A stretch of DNA of 64,000 bases from Anthoceros angustus (taxonomy: Eukaryota; Streptophyta; Anthocerotopsida; Anthocerotales; Anthocerotaceae), in NCBI GenBank assembly GCA_010909165.1, contig MU008156.1:1-64000 (forward strand), in the 5' to 3' direction. The translations under genes and the position numbers were made by a program. This document shows positions 10,843 through 21,679 of the stretch, piece after piece. A model generated the notes under the pieces. The model was not told where the DNA came from, did not search any database, and saw nothing but the letters and a program-made list of their open reading frames with translations. Numbering within the stretch: the stretch's first letter is position 1; each line of letters begins with the position of its first letter.

Positions 10843-11415
10843 AGTAACACCCCTTTTGGTAGGTGGGGCGGTCAGCGATTAGCGACAAAAACATCACGGA
10901 CACCAGACTAGGCCTCCAAGTAGCCGCCGTCCTTCCACGGACGACTCGCATCGGCCTGTCTGCGCATTTATTCCAAAGAGAGTCAAGAATACATGAGAGA
11001 TCGGAGAGCTCCCCATCTTTGCCTAAGCTAGGAGCTTAGCTCTCTCCCTCGATCTCCTCCTCAGCTCTCCTCTAGCACGCTCACACTCTAGGCTCCCAAG
11101 CCTCTAGGCACCAAAGTCCTATCCTCACAAGAGTGTGTAGCTCCCAAGTGCTAGGATCCTTCTAGACATGCTCACACTCTAGGCTCCCAAGGCCTTTAGG
11201 CTCCAAAGTCCTATCCTCAAGAGTGTAGCTCCCCATGCTAGGATCACAAGATATCTCTAGGGCTAGCCTCATCTCCTTATATAGGAGGCTTACATCATTT
11301 CAAAGTAAGCTAAGCAGACTTTCTTCCTTAAGCCCTAAGCTAAGTCTTACCACCACTACTTACAACTTACTAACTAGATCCAGGGCTGCATGCTTCTCAT
11401 GCAAGGCTCGTTACT
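10843..11415 (-). repeat. Element 1, 5' LTR (right copy)
   Basis: This 573-bp copy has the same AGTAAC...GTTACT ends and the same internal 90-bp duplication. The promoter TATA (plus strand ttatatagga, about 11278-11287) would drive minus-strand transcription into the element. The sequence just inside it, 10828-10840, is the primer-binding site. Confidence 0.93.
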
Positions 11416-11550
11416 TCACAGCCACTTCCCATGTCCACCAAAATAAATTTGGCAAAAATCGTTTAGGGTACTTGCCATATACCGAAAGCATTGTAGACGT
11501 GGCTTAATTATCTGGATTTTAAAGCTATTCACCATTTGTGAAACTAAAGG

Positions 11551-11755
11551 TCTTGGTTAAAAACTTCGATACACTACTAAACTGAAGAATGGACTCGGTT
11601 GACAACTTTGTTTCATTGAAGAATGCACTCTGTTGAAAACTTCGTTACATTGAAGAATGCACTCTGTTGAAAACTTCGCTACACTGAAGAAAAGACACGT
11701 TGAAAACTTAGCTACATTGAAAAATTGACTCGGTTGAAAACTTCACTACACCGCT
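11551..11755. repeat. 34-bp minisatellite, about six degenerate copies
   Basis: Head-to-tail units like aaacttcgttacattgaaga plus 14 bases repeat with a 34-bp period across this stretch. Copies differ by substitutions and small indels. There is no sign that it is coding. Confidence 0.8.
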
Positions 11756-12030
11756 CATTGAGGAACTGTCCACACTAGACCTCTCGTGTGAAGAGGCATG
11801 AGCCTCACACAACGTGAGCACGGCTATGCATGTGGATGTCAACAGTATCAAACCATGCACCCTTCTTAGACCCGTCGTTTCCTGATACGGCGTTGTAAGC
11901 CTTGTCCACCTTATAGTCCTCATAAATCAACCATTTTTGCCTACAGGCCCCTATATTCTTATCAAAATCATGGCAAATTATAGCCCCTACTACAGCCACC
12001 CTACTCCAAATGTCAATCCTTGGAGGGATA
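11708..12030 (-). pseudogene. Trihelix/MYB-like DNA-binding domain fragment
   Basis: The minus-strand frame 11805-12089 carries IWSRVAVV and then GACRQKWLIYEDYKVDKAYN and NDGSKKGAWFD. The spacing of the tryptophans and the CRxKW-Y-DYK pattern resemble the trihelix/MYB-SANT-like domains common in plant transcription factors and in the second ORF of PIF/Harbinger transposons. The N-terminal end is not visible and the frame is broken near 11830. Family assignment is by pattern only. Confidence 0.4.
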
Positions 12031-12099
12031 GAGATAGAAGACTGTGAGATAGGAAATTGAATTATGTGGCTATTGTATGTATGTAGCAAAAAGCTGACA

Positions 12100-12823
12100 T
12101 TGTTTTGAAGTCTCCACAGCGCCCTTCACCCTTAGCACCCAGAAGAAATCTTAGCATGTGCTTTGTTGTTCAGAGATGCCGCAGGTTCGAGCATCTGTCT
12201 TTGGAGCATCCAGCTTTGAGGAGGCGCATGGCACCGGAGCGTCTTTGTCAAGAAGACTCGGCAGCGTGCGGCACCATACAAGTGCCTCCACCACATAAGC
12301 GGCCTCCTCCAGCCCAGGCCCCGTAGGAGATCAATAGGGGTAGACCCCGTGGCGGTTTTGAAGAGGATGTGCACGCGTCCTCCTTACGTGCTCACGCTTC
12401 AGAGGCACGAAATGGTGCCACGGCCACCCATCTTAAGTTCCCACCCAAATGGTGCTCCTCTCGCGTTCCCCTACTGCCTACATTCATCAAGCAAGAGTCT
12501 CTCCCAGAGCGGAGCACTTGGACGTCGCCCACTAGCAGTTCCTTCTTCAGCAAGCCGGAGCCATTGCACAAGAGATATTTTCCTTCCAGTGCCAGACCAT
12601 CTGGGAGCATCTACAACAGCTCTCAAGCTCTCTCTCGTCAGTTGCTGACTTGGTTCGCCAACTCGAATCTACCTTTGCTCCAAGCAATTGCGGATTTGTC
12701 CACTGGACCTCTGAACTCTAAGTGGTGTACTTCTCTCTACATTGATATTCAAGTTTATATTTGAAGTGATCTCGGCTTTGGCTCATAACCTGAAGTCGGC
12801 ACTTTATTTTATATTAACTTATT
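12100..12823. other. Unassigned stretch upstream of the copia remnant
   Basis: Several plus-strand frames are open for 200-400 bases (for example 12349-12764), but none starts with a good ATG or resembles a family I know. The position just before a copia gag would suit an LTR and leader, but I see no second copy to confirm it. Confidence 0.35.
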
Positions 12824-13965
12824 AATATCATGATGGCCTCTACACCTATCATTAAATACATGAATGTGACTACTGAGTTCAAAGAAAAGGACAGATTCAA
12901 CGGCACCAAATTTGAGGTGTGGTTTAAGAGGATGAAATCAGCACTCAACACTTGCGACCTGCTCGGCATTGTTGATGGGTCCGTACCTAAGCCAACTGGC
13001 CCCTCTGTTGCCATCGACTCCTGGCTCAATCGAGATGGGCGATGCACGCGGTTAGACCTAGCCAGCGGTCACCCTCCACCATCACCGGCAGCGACCACAC
13101 AATGCCGGCAAGGGCTTGGCGCCAAATTACTAATATATATCAGTCCACAAACGTTATGACGTTGGTTACGGTACGGAATAAGTTATATTCTGTACGAATG
13201 AATACTAACGAAAGTATTACCTCCCACGTCAGCAAATTTTGATATCTTCGAGCACAACTTCGCCTGAGAACTCAGCATCGGGAGTTTGAGGCCTGTTCAG
13301 TCAGGCCTCCTTGCGCCAGCTATATTGTCTCCTCTCAAAGGGCACCGTCAAGTGAGGCACACGGTACATGCCGCCAGCAGGCCGCCTCCTAACATTCCAT
13401 CTCCGAAATTCGCAGGTGCGTCAAGGCTTCTAGGATTCTTTAATGTCGAGACCTCGAAGCATGGCGGCGAACGAGTTATGTTCGTCAACAAAGGTCTGCA
13501 GCGATAGCAGACTTGCCATCGACCTCCACAACTGACTCGACAACCGTCGACAGCCCCTTCCATCTCTCTGCAGTTCCCCGCCTCCAAGTCCTCAGCCCCT
13601 GCTCGCAAACAAGGAACATGCAACTTGTGCCAAATCCAAGGTCAATGGGAGTAGGACTACCACAAGAAGAAGGCTAGCAAGCCCAAGCATCATCCCAAGA
13701 CTGCCAACATTGCTTTATACAAGCCCAAGCAAAGCGACCTCGCTCTCACTATTTGCTTGGTTGCTTTTTGGTATAAAATGTCCTAGCACGACTCTGCAGC
13801 GCCTACGTATCTTACTTGGGAACATATATTCTCCTATCCATCCTGCGACTAAAACTATACAGTGGGTCCAAGCATGCTTTGGTGCTCGGCGATGTCCGGC
13901 TCCCAGTGCGAGAAACCACGATAAACATCCTCCACCCTTATTTTGTCCTCATATAGCGTTAATAA
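12824..13965 (+). pseudogene. Truncated Ty1/copia gag-protease
   Basis: This remnant encodes the copia-type Gag and the start of the protease. From the ATG at 12830 the frame carries a UBN2-like gag start (RFNGTKFEVWFKRMKSAL, CDLLGIVDGSVPKP). After a frame change it continues with ARAWRQITNIYQSTN and RNKLYSVRMNTNESITSHV in the frame 13042-13242. A degenerate CCHC knuckle (CNLCQIQGQWE, then a stop) lies at 13618-13660. A protease-like tail (DSAAPTYLTWEHIFSYPS, then GDVRLPV and NILH in a shifted frame) runs to about 13965. Integrase and RT are absent, so the copy is 3'-truncated. It lies opposite in strand to the gypsy elements. Confidence 0.8.
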
Positions 13966-14397
13966 TTTTAACTAATTTATTTCTTCTCTAAAACATCTGA
14001 TTTTTTACAAGATGCTCTGAAATATATCACTTCTACATGAGATTAAAATTTAAAATTAAAATACTCTCAAAATATTCAAATGAAAGTCTAAATTTAGAGA
14101 CTACTTGGGAATGATTGTCTCACTCAGCAGCCTTGTCACACTATATTTCACGAAGTGGGCGAAACGAGTGTGGCGGGCACTGGGCCCTTACCCTACATTG
14201 TTTTGTAGCATGTTCTGAGATGAGCAAGCGAGATCGTCGGCGTTTAACTCAACAAATTTTGAGTTGTACAGCGCGCTACTTTGCCCGCGCCGATTTAGGG
14301 TTGCATACAGTATCTCTTCGAGAAGGTCCGCCACCACCTTGTATGAAGCAAATCTCGGCCTGAGGAGGCGAGAGAGGAGGTCATCTTGAGGTCTGGT
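13966..14397. other. AT-rich gap
   Basis: AT-rich sequence follows the copia truncation point (13970-14110) and then mixed sequence. I see no gene or clear repeat. Confidence 0.45.
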
Positions 14398-15143
14398 AGT
14401 ATGTAGCATGAGAACTGGACAGTGTGGAGGCCTTGAGGTTAGGCCTAGATATGCGGCATGTTTGATAAATTTTTCTTTGAGGAGGCTTTGGGTGAGCTCC
14501 TGGTGGCATGTGGCGGGGAGTGGTGGGTCGAGGAGGTGGGGGGACACATTGAGTCTGGGTGGCAGAAATTGGCAAGGGGTGGTGGATTAAGGTGGCGTGG
14601 AAGTGGTGCGGTGGCGAAATTGTCCGATTGGGTTTAAGTGATCCTTGGTTCATTGTATTTCGCTAGCTATTGGTTCTTGATGGGCTTTCTTGGAAGCGGA
14701 CTCGTCGATTGGAGATCGTGTGTATCTTCTCGGAGAAGAGGTCACATACACTGCAAGTCTTTGCGAGGAAGGTTGACCTCACAGGCGGAGAGTGAAACTT
14801 ACCCTTGAGAGTCAGGCAGGGGGGGTATGTAGCATGAGAAGCCCAGAGACAGTTGTGGAGCCGCAGGGTTAGGCCTGCCCTAGATCTGCCCGGCATGTTT
14901 GATAAACTTTTCTTTTGGGTGACTCACATGGGTATATGGCAGTGGTGGGTTGAGGTGGTGGACTCGCATACTACGTGCGGGGTGGGCGACACAGGGCAAG
15001 AGTGGTGGATTGAGGTGGCGGCGAAGCAGCGATCCAAGGTGAGTGGCATAGCGTGTAGGTTTAGATCGATGGTCCTTGAAAAGCGGTTCATTGTATTTCG
15101 GGAAGAAGATGGTTCATTGATGGGCTTCATGGAAGTGCGGTGA
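14398..15143 (+). repeat. Diverged direct duplication of about 0.3 kb
   Basis: Segments 14398-14700 and 14823-15143 align in order. Both begin with gtatgtagcatgagaa and share ggttaggcct, ggcatgtttgataaa, gtggtggattgaggtgg-like stretches, cggttcattgtatttcg-like stretches and gatgggcttc. The second copy has a short open frame (14853-15143) with no family I recognise. It may be two exons of an old duplicated gene; that is a guess. Confidence 0.6.
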
Positions 15144-16010
15144 GGAGGTATTAGCCTGATGGTGGCAGGCTGTACAGATTCTACCTTGTGGGATCAAGGC
15201 GTCATCGGCCCACTGTCGGTCGAGGAAAAATGCCTACACCATAGCAACGACGATCCGTGCTATGCAGCTTGCTGCAGTCGAAAGATCGATGTGCTTTTAG
15301 GACACGGTTGTGCCCGGATTCTCGTTCTTTTGGCAGCTTCGAGGCAAAATGCTTGAAGAAAGTTGGAGTCTAACACGAAGTAGCCGGTGGGGCCCGGTTT
15401 TGTTTAGGGTGCGGGTGCATGTAGCGTGCATGGCCTCGGTCACCATCATCGCCTCAGAGCCGGTGGTGCAAATGCGCAACGGCAGCGAGCGCGCGGGGCC
15501 AGGCCCAGGCTGGCCTGGCGAAGCATCTTCTAGGTAGTTGGTGTTCAAGAGTTGCAAGAAGGAACTAACCGAGACCGTTCTAAGCGCCCGGCAGCGTCGG
15601 ATTCCTGGCGGCAGGGAGGCGAGCGAGTGCAGAAGCCGTAGACGCGGCTCGCGGGCATCGATGGCCAAAGTGCATGGCATCTTTAGAATTGCTTACCCGC
15701 CCAACGAATGTTGAAATCTTTTCTCTCTCTTTGAGTTTTCACTTTCGCCTTGAGTTTTCACTTTCACGGTACATTTGCTTTTGTCTTGATTTGGATTCAT
15801 CTTTTCTAACTTTCTTCTCTGGCGTTGAAGGGTGTACACAGCGATTTGGATCTGCTCATCTTGAGAATAATACTTCTTTCTTTGTTCATTATACGGTCGG
15901 ATAGAAAGTTAATCATTTGAAAATTTCGTCAAGCGGGAATATTTGCGGGCAATGGTAAATGTCGGACATCGTACATATTAAATTTCCACTTGTAAATATG
16001 ATATACTAAC
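15144..16010. other. Intergenic stretch, no supported gene
   Basis: I see nothing I can support as a gene. The right part (15700-16010) is AT-rich and contains the downstream flank of the minus-strand multi-exon gene, so a last exon may hide here. Confidence 0.4.
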
Positions 16011-17602
16011 CTCAAATAGTGCAAACAACTCCTTTTGATTCTTCGATAACTACAAACAAAACAAAGAGTTAATATTTTACCTCCATCTCAAGTCGAAGTA
16101 GATCCTGTTCGGTATATACCTTTCTCACTAATGTTAAGCAATGACTGTGAAGATTTCCCACGCTGCGGTAATGTGATTGCACGTTCTGCAAAGACACATC
16201 AACCTTAGAATTTGCATATTTACTAAATACCAATATTAGTATTTTGATTGTTTACTTACAGGAATTTTCATTGTGAACCAACCTTTTGAATGTTTTTCGT
16301 AGTTTCCGGATCTTCCATGAAGAGCAACAAGTCTGTGGTTTTTAGCTCCTTATTTTCAATGGCTCGATATTTCTACATTACCAAAACACAAATATTCATT
16401 AGTACTACATAAAGCTGATTCAAATAAACTATAAACAATATAAACCGATAACACTTACTTTTGGATCTCCATGTCTTTGCTCTAGGGTTGGTCGACCCAT
16501 CTTCATTGATTATGCTGGATCTTTGAGGCTATGTTCCCAAATGGGAACATATCTATTTTAAAATCTTGGAAGACTTGTGGATCTTGAAAGTTATCCATCC
16601 ATTTCAAGTCGACAAATTCCTTTTGATGGTCCATACGTTGGTGCATTATCTTGACTCGTCTTTTTCCTCTTTTTGTCCTTTTGAAAAATGTAATTAGTAA
16701 ATAATACTAGTTACAAATATACTAATTATTAATTACAAATATACAATAGCAATTACGATGAGATGGGTGTTGTTGATTTTGTCATCCATTGCTTCTATTT
16801 TTCCTTAATTTCCTTTGCGGCTACTTGTTATTGACACTCTAAACAAATACATTAGTACTATTATAAACAAATACATATAATCTGAGTGTTGTTGTTTACC
16901 TCAAAATCGTGAATTGAGATCGATGTCCATTAAACCTCGGACCCAGTCATTGTTTCCAACTCTAATTGGCATTGTTGGAGATTCTTCTTAATATCCTGTA
17001 ACCATATACAACCATAGTAAGTTGCAGATACCTATATTGTTGTTGTATAGTTCTAGAGAAAGTTGCAGAACCAAGTCTTTACCTTTTTAATTCTTTCCAG
17101 TTGGGCAGGCACCTGGCAAAGGAGCTGCAAGTCCTTTTTGTCCATTGATGTGAACATAGTGTGCTCCGTAAGTACTGTAACAAAGATAACAAGTTAGAAA
17201 TGTTGTCAGGAGATTCAATTCAGATAATTGTAATATACTACCTTTCTCAACTATCTTTCGTATCTCAATGAGAGGGATTTCGAACTTCAGCCTGTCATCA
17301 TATCCTGGATCCCCATGGGTGGGAACATGGTCGTTCGATCGCCAGCTGTTAAGGTTTGTTGGGTCTCTACTATTGTGGTCGCTTTCTGGAAAAACAGTCA
17401 TTTTAGCCATAGATTCATCAACCAGAAAATGGATTTGGCGGCTGTAGGCAGAAATGATCATTACCTTCTTGGATGTCGACCATTTCATCGTTGCTCTCAT
17501 TCTCGGATGCCATTCCGAAATAAAAGCATCGGTCAGGCCAACGTACACAAAACAACGGTCAAACTTGAACTTTTGGAAATATCTACGGAGTTCCTGCAGC
17601 AT
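16011..17602 (-). CDS. Putative multi-exon gene or recent pseudogene, product unrecognised
   Basis: The minus strand shows a chain of exons with GT/AG borders and matching phases: 17602-17242 (starts ATG, ends phase 1), 17174-17083, 16995-16936, then 16372-16283, 16185-16081 and 16049-16011. The lengths give exactly 120 codons plus 1 base, 30 codons plus 2 bases, and 20, 30, 35 and 13 codons. The peptides are charged and probably helical, for example DIKKNLQQCQLELETMTGSE, KELKTTDLLLFMEDPETTKN and NVQSHYRSVGNLHSHC. Between 16936 and 16459 the pattern is damaged: one open block (basic KRTKRGKRRVK, then EFVDLKWMDNFQDPQVFQDF) ends in a stop, and the next exon is in another frame. I recognise no family. 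Exon ends read from sequence are inference without transcripts. Confidence 0.55.
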
Positions 17603-19079
17603 GCTCGATGCTGTTGCTAGAGCATGCTATGGGCCGCTGCTTGCAAAAAGCGCCGCATGTGGGACGTGCGGGAGGGGCGCATGTATACCGCTTGCGGATG
17701 CTATAGCCATGTGGTGATATCACGTAGTGATATCACCAAGATAGCATGCTTTTCACCACGAGAATCGTGGCAACGTTTTGCGATTTGCTTTCTTTTAAAT
17801 GCCTTATTCTTCATTGGCAGCTGTCATCGGTGTCGCATACCGCATACCTGTCAGCTAACGTGTTGGATCATGCGATGGTGCGGTACCTTGAGATCATGCG
17901 CATCGTCACTTCTACGAGGCGTCAAAACAAATTGATGCCTGACCCGCCTTTCCGTTATGGCAGTTCAAATTTCCTACAAAGGCGGGAAGAGAAATGTTAA
18001 GCGTGCCGGCATTGTGTGTCTCTTTTGAGTGCAAGGCGGGCGCCTTTTTCGCTGCGACACCGTCTTCTTTTGGAAGATGCTTCTTCTTTGCCGCCTACAC
18101 ACGGAGTAACTATTAGTTTACATCGAGGCTACGATCACAATGATGATTATGCACATCGAAATTACGCCGCCTTACTGGCTGGAGGGCAGGTTGCACCCGA
18201 TTAGCGTGAGCGTGACGTCGACCACTTATTCTTTTGGCAGAGGTTATTGTCAGGGCAGAACACCGATTGCCGCATACAGGATAAACACACACTTTCTGGA
18301 TATACTTTGCGCATACGGAGATGTCGCATACGCAAAAGATCATGAGAACAATAAACCTCTTGTCGTTAAACCGGGGTATCGGCAACCAAGAAAACTTTTA
18401 CGTGTCTATTCTAGCCTTCACGAGCAGGCAGCTTAATGAGTGGCGCTTTAAACACCTCTTAGCTTTTGCACGCCAGCGGATCGAGTTAATCTTATTGAAA
18501 AAGTAGCGACTATCTGACGGCAACCATTTTTCATATTTTGTGGTTTACGAAACAAATGGCCGTGAGCAGGCAGGATCAAAACATGCACACACACACTAGC
18601 GAGACGCATTGCCGTGATAAGTTCCGCCAAAGATATCTGAATACGCATACGGATACCGTATACACGCGCCAAAGATACGTACTGGGCGTAATACAAAAAC
18701 CTCCCCGGACCTGCAAAGCTAAATCGCGTCACGGCGGGAAGCTTTCCGTAATGCGATCTTACACCTTGTGACCGATAAGGCGGCTTGGTAGCGCACCTCT
18801 TTGCACACACACGGGGTATCGCGGAGATGGATCAAAACATGCAGACAAACTAGTAGATATCACTTTGGAGATGCGAGTTCACTCTGAGCGCATGACGAAC
18901 CCGGCGTTTGTTCCTAAGAAGGTTCGCACAAGATTAGATCGTGTACAGCCATTGCCGTGAGCGTAGCCGCGAACGGTGATATGTTCTGCAAAAACTAACT
19001 GCGAAGCGTCTGAAAAAACTTGATGATGGAGATGTCGTCATAAAATGCATTTTGTACCAGCGGTCTGTAGCGCATAGCT
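17603..19079. other. Gene-poor stretch with scattered cgcatac words
   Basis: No gene is supported. The word cgcatac recurs at several positions, including near 17838, 18273, 18309, 18325 and 18641. The stretch leads into the left side of element 2 and may be older retroelement sequence. Confidence 0.35.
17697..17751. repeat. Perfect hairpin
   Basis: Arms tggtgatatcac (17712-17723) and gtgatatcacca (17727-17738) flank a 3-base loop. An outer pair, gatgctat and atagcat, extends the fold. Each inner arm contains the self-complementary gatatc. Confidence 0.7.
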
Positions 19080-19797
19080 AGATGGGTCCATGTCTAAACC
19101 GCACTCTATCCTAACACACATCACTCACGCATACCCTAAGTGATACGAGTAATATCCTCGTCAAGCGGAGAGGTGAAAGCAAAATGGCAAAAACTTCGTT
19201 GGCGTCCTTCTCGGGCGATGCGTCAATTGACGTACAACAGCCCGGCTGGCTTATTTAGCGCCCTTGCAAGCACTCCCATAGACACCTTCTCATTCAGGCC
19301 TCACACTGCCTGCAGGCGGCATGTGCTGTCCTCGTCGCGAACAAACAATGACGTCACTTGTTCTCCGGATTACTGCCCTTTTAACCTCCTTCGGCGCCGT
19401 GATGTCCATGGTGACTTGGTAGGCGCGGTGCGTCCATAATCCGGCGGGGCTCGTGATTTGCCGTGATTACGGCTCGGCCTTCATGCTTGTTGTTGTCGCT
19501 CCGTTCATAGCGGAGATGGGTTTATGTGTTCCCATCATCCATGCCCATGCATATGAGCATATGTCATCAATGCCTATGAACATCTGCTCATGACGGACAC
19601 ACACCCATCGCATCCACAATCATCATCTGTCAACATCCTATGTGCCATGGCTTGTTGTCATGTAATAGCATCAGGTCATGGCACTAGATGGTCCATGTCT
19701 AAACCGCACTCTATCCTAACACACATCACTCACGCATACCCTAAGTGATACGGAAATGATAATATCCTCGTCCAAACAGCAGAGAGGGTGAAGCAAA
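19080..19797. repeat. 100-bp direct repeat on both sides of the left LTR
   Basis: Segments 19080-19185 and 19687-19797 share a nearly identical block beginning ggtccatgtctaaaccgcac and running through cacgcataccctaagtgata to the gtcaagc-like edge. The right LTR lacks this block. It may mark a tandem LTR or a nested insertion, so the true left border of element 2 could be 19080. Confidence 0.7.
19159..19649 (-). repeat. Element 2, 3' LTR (left copy)
   Basis: This copy aligns along its length with 27796-28288, sharing blocks such as ttcatagcggagatgggttt and catgcatatgagcatatgtc and the end atcctatgtgccatg. The left edge is set by the common gtcaagc block and is approximate. No clean polypurine tract is visible to its right. 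Confidence 0.75.
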
Positions 19798-19799
19798 AA

Positions 19800-20665
19800 T
19801 GGCCCCCGATCATTTTGTAGGTGGCACTTGGGCATGTTAAATACCGTAAAATCGCCGATAGAAACGTCGGAACATGCTATCACGCAGTTGAGGCTCTGAC
19901 GGTTTGTCGTGCTCAATCCCCCTGTGCTCAAAAGGGCTGCCACTCGCCGTTCCTCAGGGTCGAAATATTCATCCACTTGAGCTTTGCCTAACCGCTGCCT
20001 CTCCCTGGCACGATGTCGAGCCAGTATTTCTTCTTCTTCATCACTGTCCAGCTCCGTTTTGACCCTGGGAAGCTGGGGCCCGTTCAACCCGTTGACGTAG
20101 AATTGCTTCTCAATGCATTGAGCACGCAAGAAATCCCCCACGTTATTGTTAAGCAAATACCAACATTCAGACGTTGGTTCATCCCACTCCAGGATGCCGG
20201 TTGTAAGCACGCAAACAGCCTGTAAAATGCCCTGGGATAGCCAATGGCATATCGTCCCGCCTTCTCTCGATGGAAATGGCTGAGCCATACCTTCAAGCTG
20301 CGCACATCCGCTGGCTTCTCCTTCTGCCTGTACATTAAGAACCCTTCCTTGGGCCAGTGATCAAAGACCTGATGCATAAACAAGTGATGCTCCAGCTTAC
20401 GAAAAGCACCTTCACAATAACTTGTCCAAACAAAGCTCATACATTCATGCCCGTCTGCAAGTTCAAAGAGATCCTTATGGTCATATGGGAAGTTTTCAAC
20501 CGCACATGTCTCGTGGTGCGACTCCATGTACAGCAAGAAGGCACCTGCAACTCGGGAAGGTCTCGGTCGTTCGACTTGCCAGGGTTGATACTTAGACCGG
20601 CCAAGTGCGCCACTTGTCCTCCACGGTAGATTGTGGCACAACAGTGAGGCATCCTGCGAAAACAT
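19800..20665 (-). CDS. Element 2 extra 3' ORF, unknown function
   Basis: Downstream of integrase the minus strand has two overlapping open frames, 20665-20084 and 20288-19716, that together look like one protein broken near 20130. The first carries YDHKDLFELADGHECMSFVW and FDHWPKEGFLMYRQKEKPAD. The second carries an acidic-basic segment (TELDSDEEEEILARHRARER) and AQVDEYFDPEERRVAALL. No signal peptide, chromodomain or envelope-like region is obvious. It could be a co-opted element protein or a captured host gene; I recognise no family. Coordinates are the span over which both pieces look coding. Confidence 0.5.
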
Positions 20666-21679
20666 GTTTTGAGTGTGGTCGCCTCAAATCCATGTCGGCT
20701 AGTGGCTGCCGACACTAGGGTAGTGTGACCAGGGCCTTTGTCTTGGTCACTGGTAGGGCCAAGTTAGTCCCACAGGTGTTAAACACTCCCACCACCCTTG
20801 CTCAATTCTCAGCACTATGGTGACCAGCGCGGCCACAGTCACGAGAGGTACATGCGCCAAACTAATTATCTGACATGGCGGTGACCACGCGGTGGGTGAT
20901 TTGCCGTTGCGCAACATGGGCAGGAACCCCGCGATTCGCTTCTGCATCAATCTCGGGCTGACCAACCCTCTGGTGACATACATCTTTGGTGAGAGCTTAG
21001 CAATCAACCCGTCAGTCGGGAATTGTAACCGCTCAACCTCGCCGCCTGCGGGCCGGAGCCCTAACCTCACGCTTTCTTGCCCTTAGCATCTGCAGCTCTC
21101 AACTCTCACACACTTCGTCATAATCCACGTTTACCTCATGAGGCCGATTCTCCCTGCCTCCTAGGAGACTACATATCTGTTGATTCTGGCGCCCACTCCG
21201 AGTTCCTTAGCCGCTCCACGCCCTTCGGCGTCTGGTGCTGCACGCATGATGCAGGCGGGCTTTATGGCACCGTCTACCCTAAAATTCCCCTTTTAACCTG
21301 CAGCGGCTGCGCGCACGGTAGGCCGCTCATACAGCCCCCCAACCCCTGAGTTGCGAAAGAGCACATTGGTGACAGTACCACTCTCCATCCGGTATCACCG
21401 TGAGAGGAGGTCGCAGGCAAAATGTATGATATCCCCGATTGCATTTGTCACACAAAATCATGAGCTCCGGGTCCGTTATGTGACTACACAATTATGAGCA
21501 AGTCAATTGGTGGCTTCACGCTTTGTGGCGAGTCCTCGTGTCCAAGTTTGGTAGGTGGCAAGGTGCCAAGTGGCGCATATGCTCTTCTGGCGTCGTCCGT
21601 CTGTCCTTCCAATTCGACAACCACCCTTTCACCTACATTTCACCACCGTAAAATTAAGCGCCCTTACACATCCAGTGTT
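20666..21679 (-). other. Element 2 region between integrase and 3' ORF
   Basis: About 1 kb with one open minus-strand frame (20747-21070) that contains a hydrophobic run near its C-terminus (IISLAHVPLVTVAALVTIVL). I cannot assign it. The rest shows no recognisable domain. Confidence 0.4.

Larger units (their letters stand above)
5904..11415 (-). mobile_element. Ty3/gypsy LTR retrotransposon, complete but frameshifted (element 1)
   Basis: A 5.5-kb element lies on the minus strand. It has two LTRs, a polypurine tract, a primer-binding site like initiator tRNA-Met, and the order gag, protease, RT, RNase H, integrase, which is the Ty3/gypsy order. It is flanked by the perfect 5-bp target duplication TCACA at 5899-5903 and 11416-11420, so both ends are intact. 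The pol domains are recognisable but broken by many small frameshifts, so it cannot move on its own. It sits about 0.4 kb downstream of the Toc stop codon. Confidence 0.93.

Noticed and set aside
20747-21070. Envelope-like gene in element 2
   Set aside because: One hydrophobic run in a 107-codon frame without signal peptide, cleavage site or upstream splice signal is too little.
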